In this document: piece by piece, positions 1-8,316 of the stretch
How the letters are laid out: each line of letters starts with the position of its first letter
Position numbering within the stretch: position 1 is the stretch's first letter
NCBI RefSeq assembly: GCF_015229955.1
Contig: NZ_JAAKYZ010000004.1
Coordinates: 1-64,000, forward strand
Source of the DNA: Campylobacter concisus
GTDB lineage: Bacteria; Campylobacterota; Campylobacteria; Campylobacterales; Campylobacteraceae
Direction of reading: 5' to 3'
DNA length: 64,000 bases
Notes under the pieces: generated by a model
What the model saw: the letters and a program-made list of their open reading frames with translations, nothing else
What the model was told of the DNA's origin: nothing
The model's database searches: none
Translations under genes and position numbers: made by a program

Positions 1-611
1 AAGATGATAAGCTTGGTATAAATTTATTAAATAAAGAGAATATGGATAAATTTATTAACTCTTTTAATGAATCAAAGAGTTTAACTAGAGTAGATAAAGG
101 TATGTGGAAAGATGGGGATGAGGGGGTTGGGGTTGATGTCAATAATAAGATATACGACATATTAATCGAGGGAATAATGGAAAATGGTAAAATGGGAAAT
201 GGACTTTTATATTTAAAAGAAAATGATGACATTATACTGTCCATTGCAATGGTAGCTGGTGGATTTGGAAGCGGTGCTCCACAAAATGGAGAATATACAG
301 TTGATACATATAGAGACAGAAGAAAAGACAAAGATTATAATCCTGGTATGAATATTCATGGAGTAGGTTTTAGTTTTAACCTAAATCCACAATTTAAAAC
401 TGAAAGATCACTTCTAAGAATTCATCCCGATGGTAACAGCAAAGGAACACTTGGTTGTATTGGAGTTACTGGCACCCAAAAAGAGCTTTTGGAGTTTGAA
501 GAAATTATGAAAAATTTATTAAAACACGAAAAGAGCATTCATGCTACTATTAACATGAAAAATAATCCAAATAACTCTAAGCCTCCAAAAAAAATTACAG
601 TAAAGGAATAA
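1..611 (+). CDS. YkuD-like L,D-transpeptidase-type domain protein, 5' end cut by window edge
   Basis: Probably a peptidoglycan-active or former L,D-transpeptidase-type enzyme. Numbered from the ATG at 42, residues 78-90 contain APQNGEYTV, like the TPxGxY entry motif of YkuD domains. Residues 126-141 read RIHPDGNSKGTLGCIG, which places His128 and Cys139 in the usual His...GC order of the active site. The reading frame has no stop upstream of 42: 13 further sense codons run to the left edge, so the real start probably lies outside the window and this may be the C-terminal domain of a larger protein. The next gene begins one base after the stop. The fold is inferred from motifs only. An effector role is a hypothesis based on the neighbour. 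Confidence 0.6.
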   Translation, partial: DDKLGINLLNKENMDKFINSFNESKSLTRVDKGMWKDGDEGVGVDVNNKIYDILIEGIMENGKMGNGLLYLKENDDIILSIAMVAGGFGSGAPQNGEYTVDTYRDRRKDKDYNPGMNIHGVGFSFNLNPQFKTERSLLRIHPDGNSKGTLGCIGVTGTQKELLEFEEIMKNLLKHEKSIHATINMKNNPNNSKPPKKITVKE

Positions 612-612
612 T

Positions 613-1155
613 ATGATAAGACATTTTTTAATACTATCTCTAATTTTAGGTTTTCTAAATTTAACAGCTAGTGAAAATTTACCGCGCACAACAAGCATAG
701 ACAAAATCAAAGTAGGTAAAATTTTACCTACAAGTAATTTATCATCTAAAAAAATCAAATATTTCTTAGATGGCGAAAAGGCAAGCTTCATAAATTTATC
801 AAGAACACAGATAATGACGCTCGATTTTTGTTGTGGTAGTAGCGGTGAGGTCCAAAGGATAAATGTTAAATTTTTTGATAAAAATTTGACTAAAGATTAT
901 ATAAATTCCAGCAAAATAAAAGATTTTACTACAAATTCTGGTATCAAACTTGGCGACAAACAAGAGCAAATTTTAAAGAAGCTAGGTAAGCCAAACGATC
1001 TGCAAGAAGAAAATGCCATTTCTATTGTCACCTACATCACTGAGCAAAATGAAAGCAAACTTTTGCAAGAATTTGATATGCTACTCTACTACGAGAAATT
1101 CATCTTTTCTAATGGAGTTTTAAAAGAGTATGAATTTGGATTTGAGTACCCGTGA
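613..1155 (+). CDS. Secreted small protein, candidate periplasmic immunity partner
   Basis: 180 residues with an N-terminal signal peptide (hydrophobic residues 4-19, probable cleavage after the LTAS segment). There is no lipobox, so it is probably soluble in the periplasm. A stretch near residue 110 (GIKLGDKQEQILKKLGKP) resembles the 'G-x3-eqi-lG-P' motif of BamE/SmpA-like small periplasmic domains. A CC pair lies near residue 73. The ATG follows the preceding stop by one base, with AAAGGA as ribosome site inside the upstream gene, so the two are almost certainly cotranslated. Pairing a peptidoglycan-type enzyme with a secreted small protein suggests immunity or inhibitor function. That role is inference; I do not recognise the family. 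Confidence 0.6.
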   Translation: MIRHFLILSLILGFLNLTASENLPRTTSIDKIKVGKILPTSNLSSKKIKYFLDGEKASFINLSRTQIMTLDFCCGSSGEVQRINVKFFDKNLTKDYINSSKIKDFTTNSGIKLGDKQEQILKKLGKPNDLQEENAISIVTYITEQNESKLLQEFDMLLYYEKFIFSNGVLKEYEFGFEYP

Positions 1156-1226
1156 TATTCCGCGGATCAGGATATTAATTCCATAGAGTAGCAAAAGATA
1201 TTTTACGGCCTAAAAGCGTAGATTTT

Positions 1227-2258
1227 CTATTCTTCCTCCAAATTTATTTCAGGTAGTTTCTCTTCGGCAAAACTCTTATCTTTTTTGGCAGCTGACGCAA
1301 CCTCGCTAGCTTTTTTTAAAAGCCCATCAAGCCCTTGTCTTACCAAACGCTCATTTAGCTGCTCTGGTGTATCTTTCACACCATCAAGATCGCTAAAATC
1401 GTCAAATTCTTCATCGTCTTCTTTTTGGATCTTTATCTCGTAATCAAGCTTGCCATTAAGTCTAGCTAGCTCGTCGCTTATCGCAGTGCAAAAGACCTCA
1501 GTGTATCCTCTGTGAGCGCAGTTTTTGGCTAGAAATTCACTCATCACGTTTAGGTGATTTATATAGTCATCTTGTAAGATATTTGCCTGTAAAAGTTCAA
1601 ATTTTAAAAAGAGCCAGTAGGTGTTAAGCACGTCGCTTTCGCAGTACTCGTTTATCTTATCAAGCTCGCCCGCGTAGTAGAGTTCAAGCACTTGATCGCC
1701 GTGCACATCGTACTTGCCAGGTAAATTTAAGCTAGCGCAAAGCGTATCAAGCTTTAGCCCTCTTACGCTTCCAAAATCGCTTATAAAATCAAGCAGATCA
1801 AGGTGAAATTTAGGCGAATATCTGGCTCTATAGTTTTCCCATTTATTTTTATTTAGCTCTTTGTTTTCGCTCTCGTAATACGCTGCCGCATTTAGGTTGT
1901 AGCGCATCGCACGTACCATTAGCATCGGTAGGTCAAAGCCACGGCCATTAAAGCTAACAAGCCTTGGGTTATAATCATTTATAAATTTTAAAAATTTAGC
2001 GATGATCTCGCGCTCGTCCTTACCCTCCATCGTGCTAACTTTTAAAAATTTGCCGTATTCATCGGCCATTACTGCAGAGATCGCCACAACTCTATGAAAC
2101 ATCACAGGTAAAAACTCACTCCCGCTGGCCTCTTTTTGCAGCACCATCGCTTGCATGCTCACATCTTCATCGCTCCCATCAATGCCATAAATTTTTCTTA
2201 TCAAATTTGCATCAGGTATCGTTTCGCAGTCAAAGACACAGATGTAACTTTTCGCCAT
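1227..2258 (-). CDS. PolB-type 3'-5' exonuclease
   Basis: A stand-alone 3'-5' DNA exonuclease domain related to the proofreading domain of family B polymerases. The three DEDD motifs are visible: FDCETIP at about residues 9-15 (Exo I), SFNGRGFDLP near residue 103 (Exo II) and YCESDVLNTY near residue 207 (Exo III, YxxxD form). No polymerase domain follows. The C-terminal 60 residues are acidic then Lys-rich and look disordered. It is transcribed divergently from waaC with only 63 bases between them. Its physiological substrate is unknown; a repair or replication role is inferred from the domain. Confidence 0.8.
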   Translation of the reverse strand: MAKSYICVFDCETIPDANLIRKIYGIDGSDEDVSMQAMVLQKEASGSEFLPVMFHRVVAISAVMADEYGKFLKVSTMEGKDEREIIAKFLKFINDYNPRLVSFNGRGFDLPMLMVRAMRYNLNAAAYYESENKELNKNKWENYRARYSPKFHLDLLDFISDFGSVRGLKLDTLCASLNLPGKYDVHGDQVLELYYAGELDKINEYCESDVLNTYWLFLKFELLQANILQDDYINHLNVMSEFLAKNCAHRGYTEVFCTAISDELARLNGKLDYEIKIQKEDDEEFDDFSDLDGVKDTPEQLNERLVRQGLDGLLKKASEVASAAKKDKSFAEEKLPEINLEEE

Positions 2259-2321
2259 TTTAGCCCTTTTTTAAGCATTTTTTTTTAAAATCATACCAAA
2301 AATTTATATCTAAAGTGATCA

Positions 2322-3296
2322 ATGCAAAACAAAAATCAACTAAAAATAGCCATCGTCAAACTCTCCGCTCTTGGGGACATCGTGCACGCAGCTATTGTGC
2401 TTCAGTTTATCAAAAAGCACTACCCAAATGCCCATATCACGTGGCTGGTTGATGCTCGTTTCGCAAGCCTTTTAAAAGATCATCCGCTTATCGACGAGCT
2501 AGTCGTTTTACCGCTTAAACAAAGCTTTAAACAAAGCTACAAGATACTAAAAACTCTTAGTAAATTTGACAAAGTGATCGATCTGCAAGGACTTTTTAAA
2601 TCAGCTGTCGTCGCAAAAATAATAGGCAAGCAAACTTATGGCTTTAGTAGAGAAAGTGTCAAAGAAAAGATCGCAGCTAGGCTTTACAAGCATAAATTTA
2701 AGATCGACTACAATGAAAATATCATAGTTAGAAATTTAAGCCTTGTTGGATACGCTCTAAATTTTAGCTTTGAAGCAAGTGAAATTTTAGAAAAAGTACC
2801 TTGTTTTGAAGCAAGTAAAATTTATAAAAATGAAAGTGGTAAAAAGCGCGTTTTAATCGCTGCCTTTGCAAGCGAAGAGAGCAAAATTTATAACAAATTT
2901 AAAGACGTGATTAGGCTCCTTGAAGGGTGTGAAATTTACCTTTGTTACGGAAGTGAGAGCGAGAAAGTAAGGGCTGAGGCGATCATCTCAGGCACCTCAG
3001 CAAAGCTACTTGAAAAACTTAGCATAAAAGAGATGATAAGCTTCATTGCAAGCTGTGATCTGATAATCGGCAACGATAGTGGTCTAACACACCTTGCTTG
3101 GGCGATGAATAGGCCTTCTATCACACTTTTTGGCAACCGTCCAAGCCACAGAAATGCTTACATCACGGATAAAAATTTAGTTATAGATATGGGCAAGCAA
3201 ATAGACGCCAGAAGTATCGATAAAAACGACTTTTGCATAAGAGAGATTTTCCCAGAAACGATTGCAAATTTTGCAAAAAGGCTACTAAATGGATAG
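2322..3296 (+). CDS. waaC: Lipopolysaccharide heptosyltransferase I
   Basis: Adds the first L-glycero-D-manno-heptose to Kdo of the LPS inner core, at the cytoplasmic face of the inner membrane, using ADP-heptose. It has the GT9 two-domain layout: N-terminal KLSALGDIVHA (residues 13-23), the acceptor-side signature, and C-terminal GNDSGLTHLAWA near residue 253 with TLFGNRP, the donor-site signature. Its 324 residues are normal for WaaC. It is the first gene of the core locus and overlaps the acyltransferase gene by 8 bases. The ribosome site is weak (AAAGTGA). Confidence 0.93.
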   Translation: MQNKNQLKIAIVKLSALGDIVHAAIVLQFIKKHYPNAHITWLVDARFASLLKDHPLIDELVVLPLKQSFKQSYKILKTLSKFDKVIDLQGLFKSAVVAKIIGKQTYGFSRESVKEKIAARLYKHKFKIDYNENIIVRNLSLVGYALNFSFEASEILEKVPCFEASKIYKNESGKKRVLIAAFASEESKIYNKFKDVIRLLEGCEIYLCYGSESEKVRAEAIISGTSAKLLEKLSIKEMISFIASCDLIIGNDSGLTHLAWAMNRPSITLFGNRPSHRNAYITDKNLVIDMGKQIDARSIDKNDFCIREIFPETIANFAKRLLNG

Positions 3297-4182
3297 GCTC
3301 TATCTGGCTGGCTTTTATACTTTAAAATTTTTTATATTTTTACTACCTAGCTCACTTAGAGATTTGCTCGCTAAATTTTTAGCTTTTTCGTATATGAAGC
3401 TTAATAAAAAGCGACTTCACGTCGTTATGACAAATTTAACTCTTGCATTTGGTGAGTCAAAAACCAAGGAAGAGAAGCTAGAGATCACTAAAAAATGTTA
3501 CTACAACTTTGCAAAATATCTTGGTATAAATTTTATCCTCAATCAAAACACGACAAAGCAAAAAGTGCTTGAAAAAGTTAGTTTTAAAAATGAGCATAAT
3601 CTGCTTGAAGCGCTTAAGCTTGATCGTCCGATTATCGTGACGACCGCGCATTTTGGGCAGTGGGAGCTTTTTAGCTTAGCAATGGCTGCTCGTTTTGGTG
3701 CAGTCTCAGTACTTGGCAGAAGGCTTGATAGTAGCGTCATGGATAAAATTTTAAGAGCCAACAGATCACAGTTTAACGTGGAGCTCATCAACAAAGATGG
3801 CGGCGCAAAAGATATTTTAAAAGCGCTAAAAGCTAGGCGAATAGTGGGAATTTTAGTCGATCAAAATACCGCTCCAAAAGATGGCATAAAGGTGAAATTT
3901 TTTGACAAAGATGTGCTTCACACGCCAGCTGCGAGCGTACTAGCTCAAAAAACAAATGCCCTAATAATTAATGCATTTATTTATCAAAAAGATGAAAATA
4001 TAAGCGAAATTTGCTTTTCGCCAGCCATTGATATAAATAAATTTGACAAAGAAGAGGCGGTACGAAAAGTAACGCAAATGCAGTGTAGCGCGTGCGAAGA
4101 GATGGTTAGAGCAAGGCCTGAGGAGTACTTTTGGTTTCACCAAAGGTTTAAGAGATTTTACGAAAATGAGTATAAATGCTAA
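3289..4182 (+). CDS. waaM: Lipid A biosynthesis late acyltransferase (LpxL/HtrB family)
   Basis: Transfers a secondary acyl chain to Kdo-lipid A at the inner membrane. The N-terminus carries a hydrophobic anchor (residues 10-34). The catalytic HX4E box is seen as HFGQWE near residue 117, and the family's Arg/Asp-rich acyl-ACP region follows (ILVDQNTAPKDG near residue 189). It ends in the family's typical WFHQRFK segment. Its length of 297 residues is normal. It overlaps waaC upstream and the GT2 gene downstream by 7 bases, so it belongs to the LPS core operon. In C. jejuni the equivalent gene beside waaC is called waaM/htrB. Confidence 0.9.
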   Translation: MDRLYLAGFYTLKFFIFLLPSSLRDLLAKFLAFSYMKLNKKRLHVVMTNLTLAFGESKTKEEKLEITKKCYYNFAKYLGINFILNQNTTKQKVLEKVSFKNEHNLLEALKLDRPIIVTTAHFGQWELFSLAMAARFGAVSVLGRRLDSSVMDKILRANRSQFNVELINKDGGAKDILKALKARRIVGILVDQNTAPKDGIKVKFFDKDVLHTPAASVLAQKTNALIINAFIYQKDENISEICFSPAIDINKFDKEEAVRKVTQMQCSACEEMVRARPEEYFWFHQRFKRFYENEYKC

Positions 4183-4880
4183 GTGTCGTCATCTTAACTT
4201 TCAACAGCCAAAAATATCTACAAGAAGTGCTAGAAAGTACAAATTTTGCTGATGAGGTCATCGTGGTTGACAGCGGCTCAAAAGATAGCACAAGGCAAAT
4301 TTGTGATGGCTTTAGCAACGTGAGATTTCACGAGCAAACTTGGCTGGGATTTGGCACGCAAAAGCAAAAGGGCGTGGATCTATCTAAAAATGAGTGGATC
4401 TTTGTGCTTGACAGCGACGAGGTGATCACGGATGAACTTAAAAACGAGATCATAGATACACTAAAAGAGCCAAAATTTATGGCTTACAACGTAGCTAGGC
4501 TAAATTTTTTCTTTGGCAAATCGATCAAAAATATGGGGCTCTATCCAGACTACACAGTGAGGCTTTTTAACAAAAATTTTGCCAAATTTGATGGCAGAGC
4601 TGTGCATGAAAAGGTCGTTTTAAATGACGGCTCGCAAAAGCTTGGAGCACTTAAAAATCACTTCTTACACTACGCATATGAGAGCATCGAGCAGTTTATA
4701 GCTAAACAAAATCGCTACTCAAGCATGGGCGCAAAAAAGAATTTATTTAAAGCTCTAACAAGCCCAGCGTGGACATTTTTTAAGCTTTATGTGCTAAAAG
4801 GCGGCTTTAAAGAGGGCTTTACTGGCTACGTCATAGCCAGACTTTACGCTCAGTACACATTTTGGAAATACATAAAATGA
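4176..4880 (+). CDS. Family 2 glycosyltransferase, WaaE/KdtX-like, LPS core
   Basis: GT-A fold transferase that probably adds a hexose to the inner-core heptose. Visible motifs are VVILTFNS at the N-terminus, VDSGSKDST near residue 32 and the metal-binding LDSDE near residue 78. The later NMGLYPDYTVRLF segment is typical of WaaE-like core beta-glucosyltransferases. At 234 residues it is short but normal for this subfamily. It overlaps the acyltransferase by 7 bases and its stop overlaps the next ATG (ATGA). Sugar and linkage cannot be read from the sequence. Confidence 0.83.
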   Translation: MLSVVILTFNSQKYLQEVLESTNFADEVIVVDSGSKDSTRQICDGFSNVRFHEQTWLGFGTQKQKGVDLSKNEWIFVLDSDEVITDELKNEIIDTLKEPKFMAYNVARLNFFFGKSIKNMGLYPDYTVRLFNKNFAKFDGRAVHEKVVLNDGSQKLGALKNHFLHYAYESIEQFIAKQNRYSSMGAKKNLFKALTSPAWTFFKLYVLKGGFKEGFTGYVIARLYAQYTFWKYIK

Positions 4881-5938
4881 AAATACTTGTAATTAAATTT
4901 AGAAACATCGGCGACGTACTTTTGACTACGCCGCTCATTGAAAATTTACACCACTACTACCCAGACGCAACCATCGACTTTGCCCTAAATAAAGGCACAG
5001 AAGCGATGATAGAAGGAAATCCTTACATAAACAAAATCCACATTTACGATAGACAAAGTGCAAATTCTGGCTTTTTAAAAAAACTAATTACCGAGATAAA
5101 ATTTATAAAAGCCATCAAAAAAGAAAAATACGATATGGCGGTGCAAACAACCACGGGAGACCGCGGCATCATCATCTCAAAATATGCAAAGATCAAAAAA
5201 ATAGTAGGCTTTCTTGGCAAAAATCAATCAATAAATAAACTTCTAAACGTCAAAGCGAAATACTATGAAAATTTTTCACATACGATCGATCATAATCTAA
5301 ACGCTTTAAGGGCTTTGGGGTTTGAACCAGTGAGCAAAAAGGTGAGTGTATTTTCAGACGAGAGCGTGGAGCATCTAAATTTACCAAAATACTTTGTACA
5401 TATGCATCTTACAAGCCGCTGGATGTTTAAATGCGCAAATGATGAGAGCATGGCAGAGCTCATAGACTACTGCGAAAATGAGCTTGGCGTAAAGGTCGTG
5501 CTAACAAGTGATAATAAAGAAAATGAGCTAGAAAAGCTAGCAAGCGTACTAAAAATTTGTAAGAGCGAGCCTATAAATTTAGGTGGTAAGCTAAATTTGA
5601 AACAAACGATCGCCATATCAAAGCACTCAAGCCTTTTTATCGGTGTTGATACTGCTATAATGCACATCGCTGCGGCAAATGACGTGCCAGTCATAGCCTT
5701 TTTTGGTCCAAGCAATGCTTTTGAGTGGGGGCCTTGGGATAACTCACTTATGGAAAATGGCTACACAGCGCAAAATGGCATACAAAGCATGGGCAAGCAT
5801 ATCGTCTATCAAAAAGATTGGGACTTTGTGCCTTGCGATAAAGAGGGCATAGCAAAGCATGGCATAGAAAAGACATTGATGGATTTTAGCGACGAAATGC
5901 CAAAAATAAAAGCCAAAATAAAAGAAATTTTAGGATAG
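4877..5938 (+). CDS. Family 9 glycosyltransferase, RfaQ/WaaQ-type heptosyltransferase
   Basis: Probable ADP-heptose:LPS heptosyltransferase acting after WaaC. It starts MKILVIKFRNIGDVLLTTP, the GT9 N-terminal signature, and carries FIGVDTAIMHIAAA near residue 254 with AFFGPSNAFEWGPW, the heptosyltransferase III type of donor site. I chose the ATG at 4877, which forms an ATGA overlap with the preceding stop and has GGAA nine bases upstream, rather than the TTG at 4862. The protein is then 353 residues. It could be the second (WaaF-like) or third heptosyltransferase. No other GT9 gene besides waaC is in the window. Confidence 0.82.
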   Translation: MKILVIKFRNIGDVLLTTPLIENLHHYYPDATIDFALNKGTEAMIEGNPYINKIHIYDRQSANSGFLKKLITEIKFIKAIKKEKYDMAVQTTTGDRGIIISKYAKIKKIVGFLGKNQSINKLLNVKAKYYENFSHTIDHNLNALRALGFEPVSKKVSVFSDESVEHLNLPKYFVHMHLTSRWMFKCANDESMAELIDYCENELGVKVVLTSDNKENELEKLASVLKICKSEPINLGGKLNLKQTIAISKHSSLFIGVDTAIMHIAAANDVPVIAFFGPSNAFEWGPWDNSLMENGYTAQNGIQSMGKHIVYQKDWDFVPCDKEGIAKHGIEKTLMDFSDEMPKIKAKIKEILG

Positions 5939-5942
5939 GTAG

Positions 5943-7016
5943 ATGAATATTCTTCACACGCAGACACTTTTTAACTGGGGTGGCGAGCAAAATAAGACGC
6001 TAAATGAGATGCGTTTTATGCGCGAGATGGGTCATAATGTCATACTTTTTTGCAACCCAAACTCTCAGATAGAAAGCATTGCAAAAGAAGAAAGCTTTAG
6101 TGTTATAGCACAAGAGATGAATAAGAAAAATTTTCATAAAAGCGTGCCAGCACTTTGCGAAGCGATAAGCTCAAACAAGATAGATATCGTAATCACACAT
6201 GGCTCGACTGATAGCTGGGTCGGCGCCGTTGCTGGACTATTTTACCGAAGCAAGGGCGTTAAATTTTACAAGGAAAGGCATAATCTTTTTCCTATAAAAG
6301 GCTTTCTTTCAAAACTCATGCACAAAAAGCTATTTGATAAAATTTTATACATCTCAGATAGCGTCAAAGAGTACTTGTTAAGCATCGGCGTTAGCGAAGA
6401 TAGGCTAGTTTTTATGCCAAGCACGGTTGATGTTGAAAAGATTGATAGCACAAAAAGCACTTTTAGAGATGAGTTTCATGTCGCAAAAGATGAGCTAGTC
6501 ATCGGTACTTTCACCTCTCTTTACCGCAAAAAAGGCGTCTTTGACTTTGCAAGTGCCGCAAAAGAAATTTTAAAGTCAAAGGATGCGACTATTGTATTTT
6601 CTGGCAACATTAGCGACAGCACAAAAGAGCAGATCGCCTCTATGTTTGACGAAAAAGACAGGATCATCTTCACTGGCTTTAGAAATGACGCGGCAAATGT
6701 TATAAAAAGTTTTGATATCTATGTCTTTGCTTCGCACTCTGAGGGGCTTGGTACAGTCCTACTTGAGGCAATGAGCTCAAAAGTACCAGTCGTAGTCTAC
6801 GATAACGCACCAATGAATGTACTAGTTAAAAACAAAGAGCGTGGGCTTTGTGCTAAAAATTTAGATGAAATTTCGCTAAGAGAGTGCATTTTGGAGCTGA
6901 TAAATGAGCCTGAAAAAGCCAAAATTTACTCACAAAACGCCTTTAAATTTGTGGATGAAAACTTTAGCCACAAGGCGCTAAAAGAGGCTATTAAAAATTT
7001 ACTGGAGCAAAAATGA
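5943..7016 (+). CDS. Family 4 glycosyltransferase, LPS/polysaccharide
   Basis: GT-B fold transferase that uses a nucleotide sugar at the cytoplasmic membrane. The N-terminus (LHTQTLFNWGGEQNKTL) gives the glycine-rich acceptor loop. The C-terminal half holds the GT4 donor signature, with SHSEGLGTVLLEAMSSKVPVV split around residue 270 (E-x7-E type). At 357 residues it is normal for the family. The ATG lies 4 bases after the preceding stop, and its own stop overlaps the deacetylase start. Its sugar specificity is unknown, but its position places it in outer-core assembly. Confidence 0.8.
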   Translation: MNILHTQTLFNWGGEQNKTLNEMRFMREMGHNVILFCNPNSQIESIAKEESFSVIAQEMNKKNFHKSVPALCEAISSNKIDIVITHGSTDSWVGAVAGLFYRSKGVKFYKERHNLFPIKGFLSKLMHKKLFDKILYISDSVKEYLLSIGVSEDRLVFMPSTVDVEKIDSTKSTFRDEFHVAKDELVIGTFTSLYRKKGVFDFASAAKEILKSKDATIVFSGNISDSTKEQIASMFDEKDRIIFTGFRNDAANVIKSFDIYVFASHSEGLGTVLLEAMSSKVPVVVYDNAPMNVLVKNKERGLCAKNLDEISLRECILELINEPEKAKIYSQNAFKFVDENFSHKALKEAIKNLLEQK

Positions 7017-7810
7017 ACTACCCAGTTTGCGTGCTAACGATGCACCACTGTAATAACAATAAAAACGACTTTGCCATTAAGCCAGAGCTATTTAAAAAGG
7101 CGCTTTTGATGGCGTTAAATGAGGGCTATAAATTTATAAACTACAGCCAGTTTAAAGATATAACTAGTGGCCGAGCAAAAGCTTCAAAAAAGAGCATTTT
7201 ACTAACTTTTGATGATGGATATTTTGATAATTATAAATTTGCATTTCCTATCTTGAAAGAGCTAAATATTCCAGCTGTTTGCTTTTTGATAACAGATAAG
7301 ATCAAGGATTTTAAAAGACAAGATTACGACTTTGCATTTAAAAAACATAAAGAGATCGATTATGATAAAGACGCGGAGTATTTTTTAAATTTAGACGAGA
7401 TTAGGCAGATGCAAGAGAGCGGGCTTTTTGAGTTTGATAGCCATACAGCGAGCCACTTTTCTTGTAAAAGCAATGATGAAACAAAGTTAAGAGAGGAATT
7501 TTCTAGCTCGCTGGCTAAGATAAAAGAGCTATTTCCCGAAAAACAAGAATTTGGCTTTTGCTTTCCCAAAGGGCACTTTAACGAGCTTTCACTAAAAGTT
7601 GTAAGAGAGTATTATGACTTTGCTTTTAGTGTGATAGATGGTGGATTTTGCGTAGGAGATGATAAATTTAAGATAAGACGCATAGACATATCAAACAATG
7701 CAAAAAGCGAGAGCGACTACATTTTTAGGATCAAAAAGAAGCTTTTTATCTATTCTACGCCGGTGCTAGGAAATTTATATTCAAATTTTAGAAATAGAGG
7801 CTATAAATAA
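7013..7810 (+). CDS. NodB-type polysaccharide deacetylase
   Basis: Carbohydrate esterase family 4 enzyme, which removes acetyl groups from N-acetylated sugars. Motif 1 is LLTFDDGYFDN near residue 62 (the first Asp is the base, the second binds metal). Motif 2 is FDSHTASHFS near residue 143, giving the two metal His. A later CFPKG segment corresponds to the Arg/Pro motif, with Lys in place of the usual Arg. There is no signal peptide, so it appears to act in the cytoplasm on a lipid- or nucleotide-linked sugar. It overlaps the GT4 gene (ATGA) and shares a TAATG junction with the kinase gene. A second, homologous deacetylase lies at 9103-9861 on the other strand. Confidence 0.8.
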   Translation: MNYPVCVLTMHHCNNNKNDFAIKPELFKKALLMALNEGYKFINYSQFKDITSGRAKASKKSILLTFDDGYFDNYKFAFPILKELNIPAVCFLITDKIKDFKRQDYDFAFKKHKEIDYDKDAEYFLNLDEIRQMQESGLFEFDSHTASHFSCKSNDETKLREEFSSSLAKIKELFPEKQEFGFCFPKGHFNELSLKVVREYYDFAFSVIDGGFCVGDDKFKIRRIDISNNAKSESDYIFRIKKKLFIYSTPVLGNLYSNFRNRGYK

Positions 7811-8316
7811 TGCTTGGAGCATTAAATGAGGCTTGTAAAGAAATTTTAAAAGATAAAAAACGAGCCTTAATCGCTCTTACTGGGCTTCATGGTAGTGGCA
7901 AAAGCACACTTGCAAAACAAATTAGAAAAAATGGATTTAAAAACTTTAAACCTTATCAAATCGCTGTAATCGATGATGATGTAATGAGCCTAAATTTATT
8001 TATAGCTCGTCCAAAGATAAAAATCAAAAGTGATCATCAAGACGAGTTAAAGCCATTCTTTAAATTTATCATGCCATTTGTAAAAGTCTTAATATACGTA
8101 AGCACAAATCCACTTTTACGTATAAGTAAATGTGACATTCTTTGTATTTTAAACACTGATGAAGAAGCTCGAATCGCTAGAATTTATAAAAGAAATTCTA
8201 GAGACGATTTTATCAACACCCAAAAGCATATAAACAAAAAAGAGCTTGATCTAGCAGGCCTTGCATATAAAGTCAAGTTAGAATTTGACTCAAAAGTTGG
8301 AGCAAAAAATGAATAA
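7810..8316 (+). CDS. P-loop kinase-like protein in LPS locus
   Basis: 168 residues with a clear Walker A (GLHGSGKST, residues 24-32), like adenylylsulfate-kinase or gluconate-kinase type small P-loop proteins. IDDDV near residue 55 could serve as the substrate Asp motif. A lid-like basic segment (RIARIYKRNSRDD, near residue 128) and a C-terminal degenerate helix follow. It starts inside the stop of the deacetylase gene (TAATG) and overlaps the GT25 gene by 8 bases, so it is embedded in the polysaccharide operon. The phosphate acceptor is unknown; a sugar or lipid-sugar intermediate is a guess from context. Confidence 0.65.
   Translation: MLGALNEACKEILKDKKRALIALTGLHGSGKSTLAKQIRKNGFKNFKPYQIAVIDDDVMSLNLFIARPKIKIKSDHQDELKPFFKFIMPFVKVLIYVSTNPLLRISKCDILCILNTDEEARIARIYKRNSRDDFINTQKHINKKELDLAGLAYKVKLEFDSKVGAKNE

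Noticed and set aside
7001-7820. Frameshift or phase-variable homopolymer in the LPS locus
   Set aside because: Campylobacter surface loci often carry long G tracts. I saw no G or C run of eight or more in the transferase genes here.
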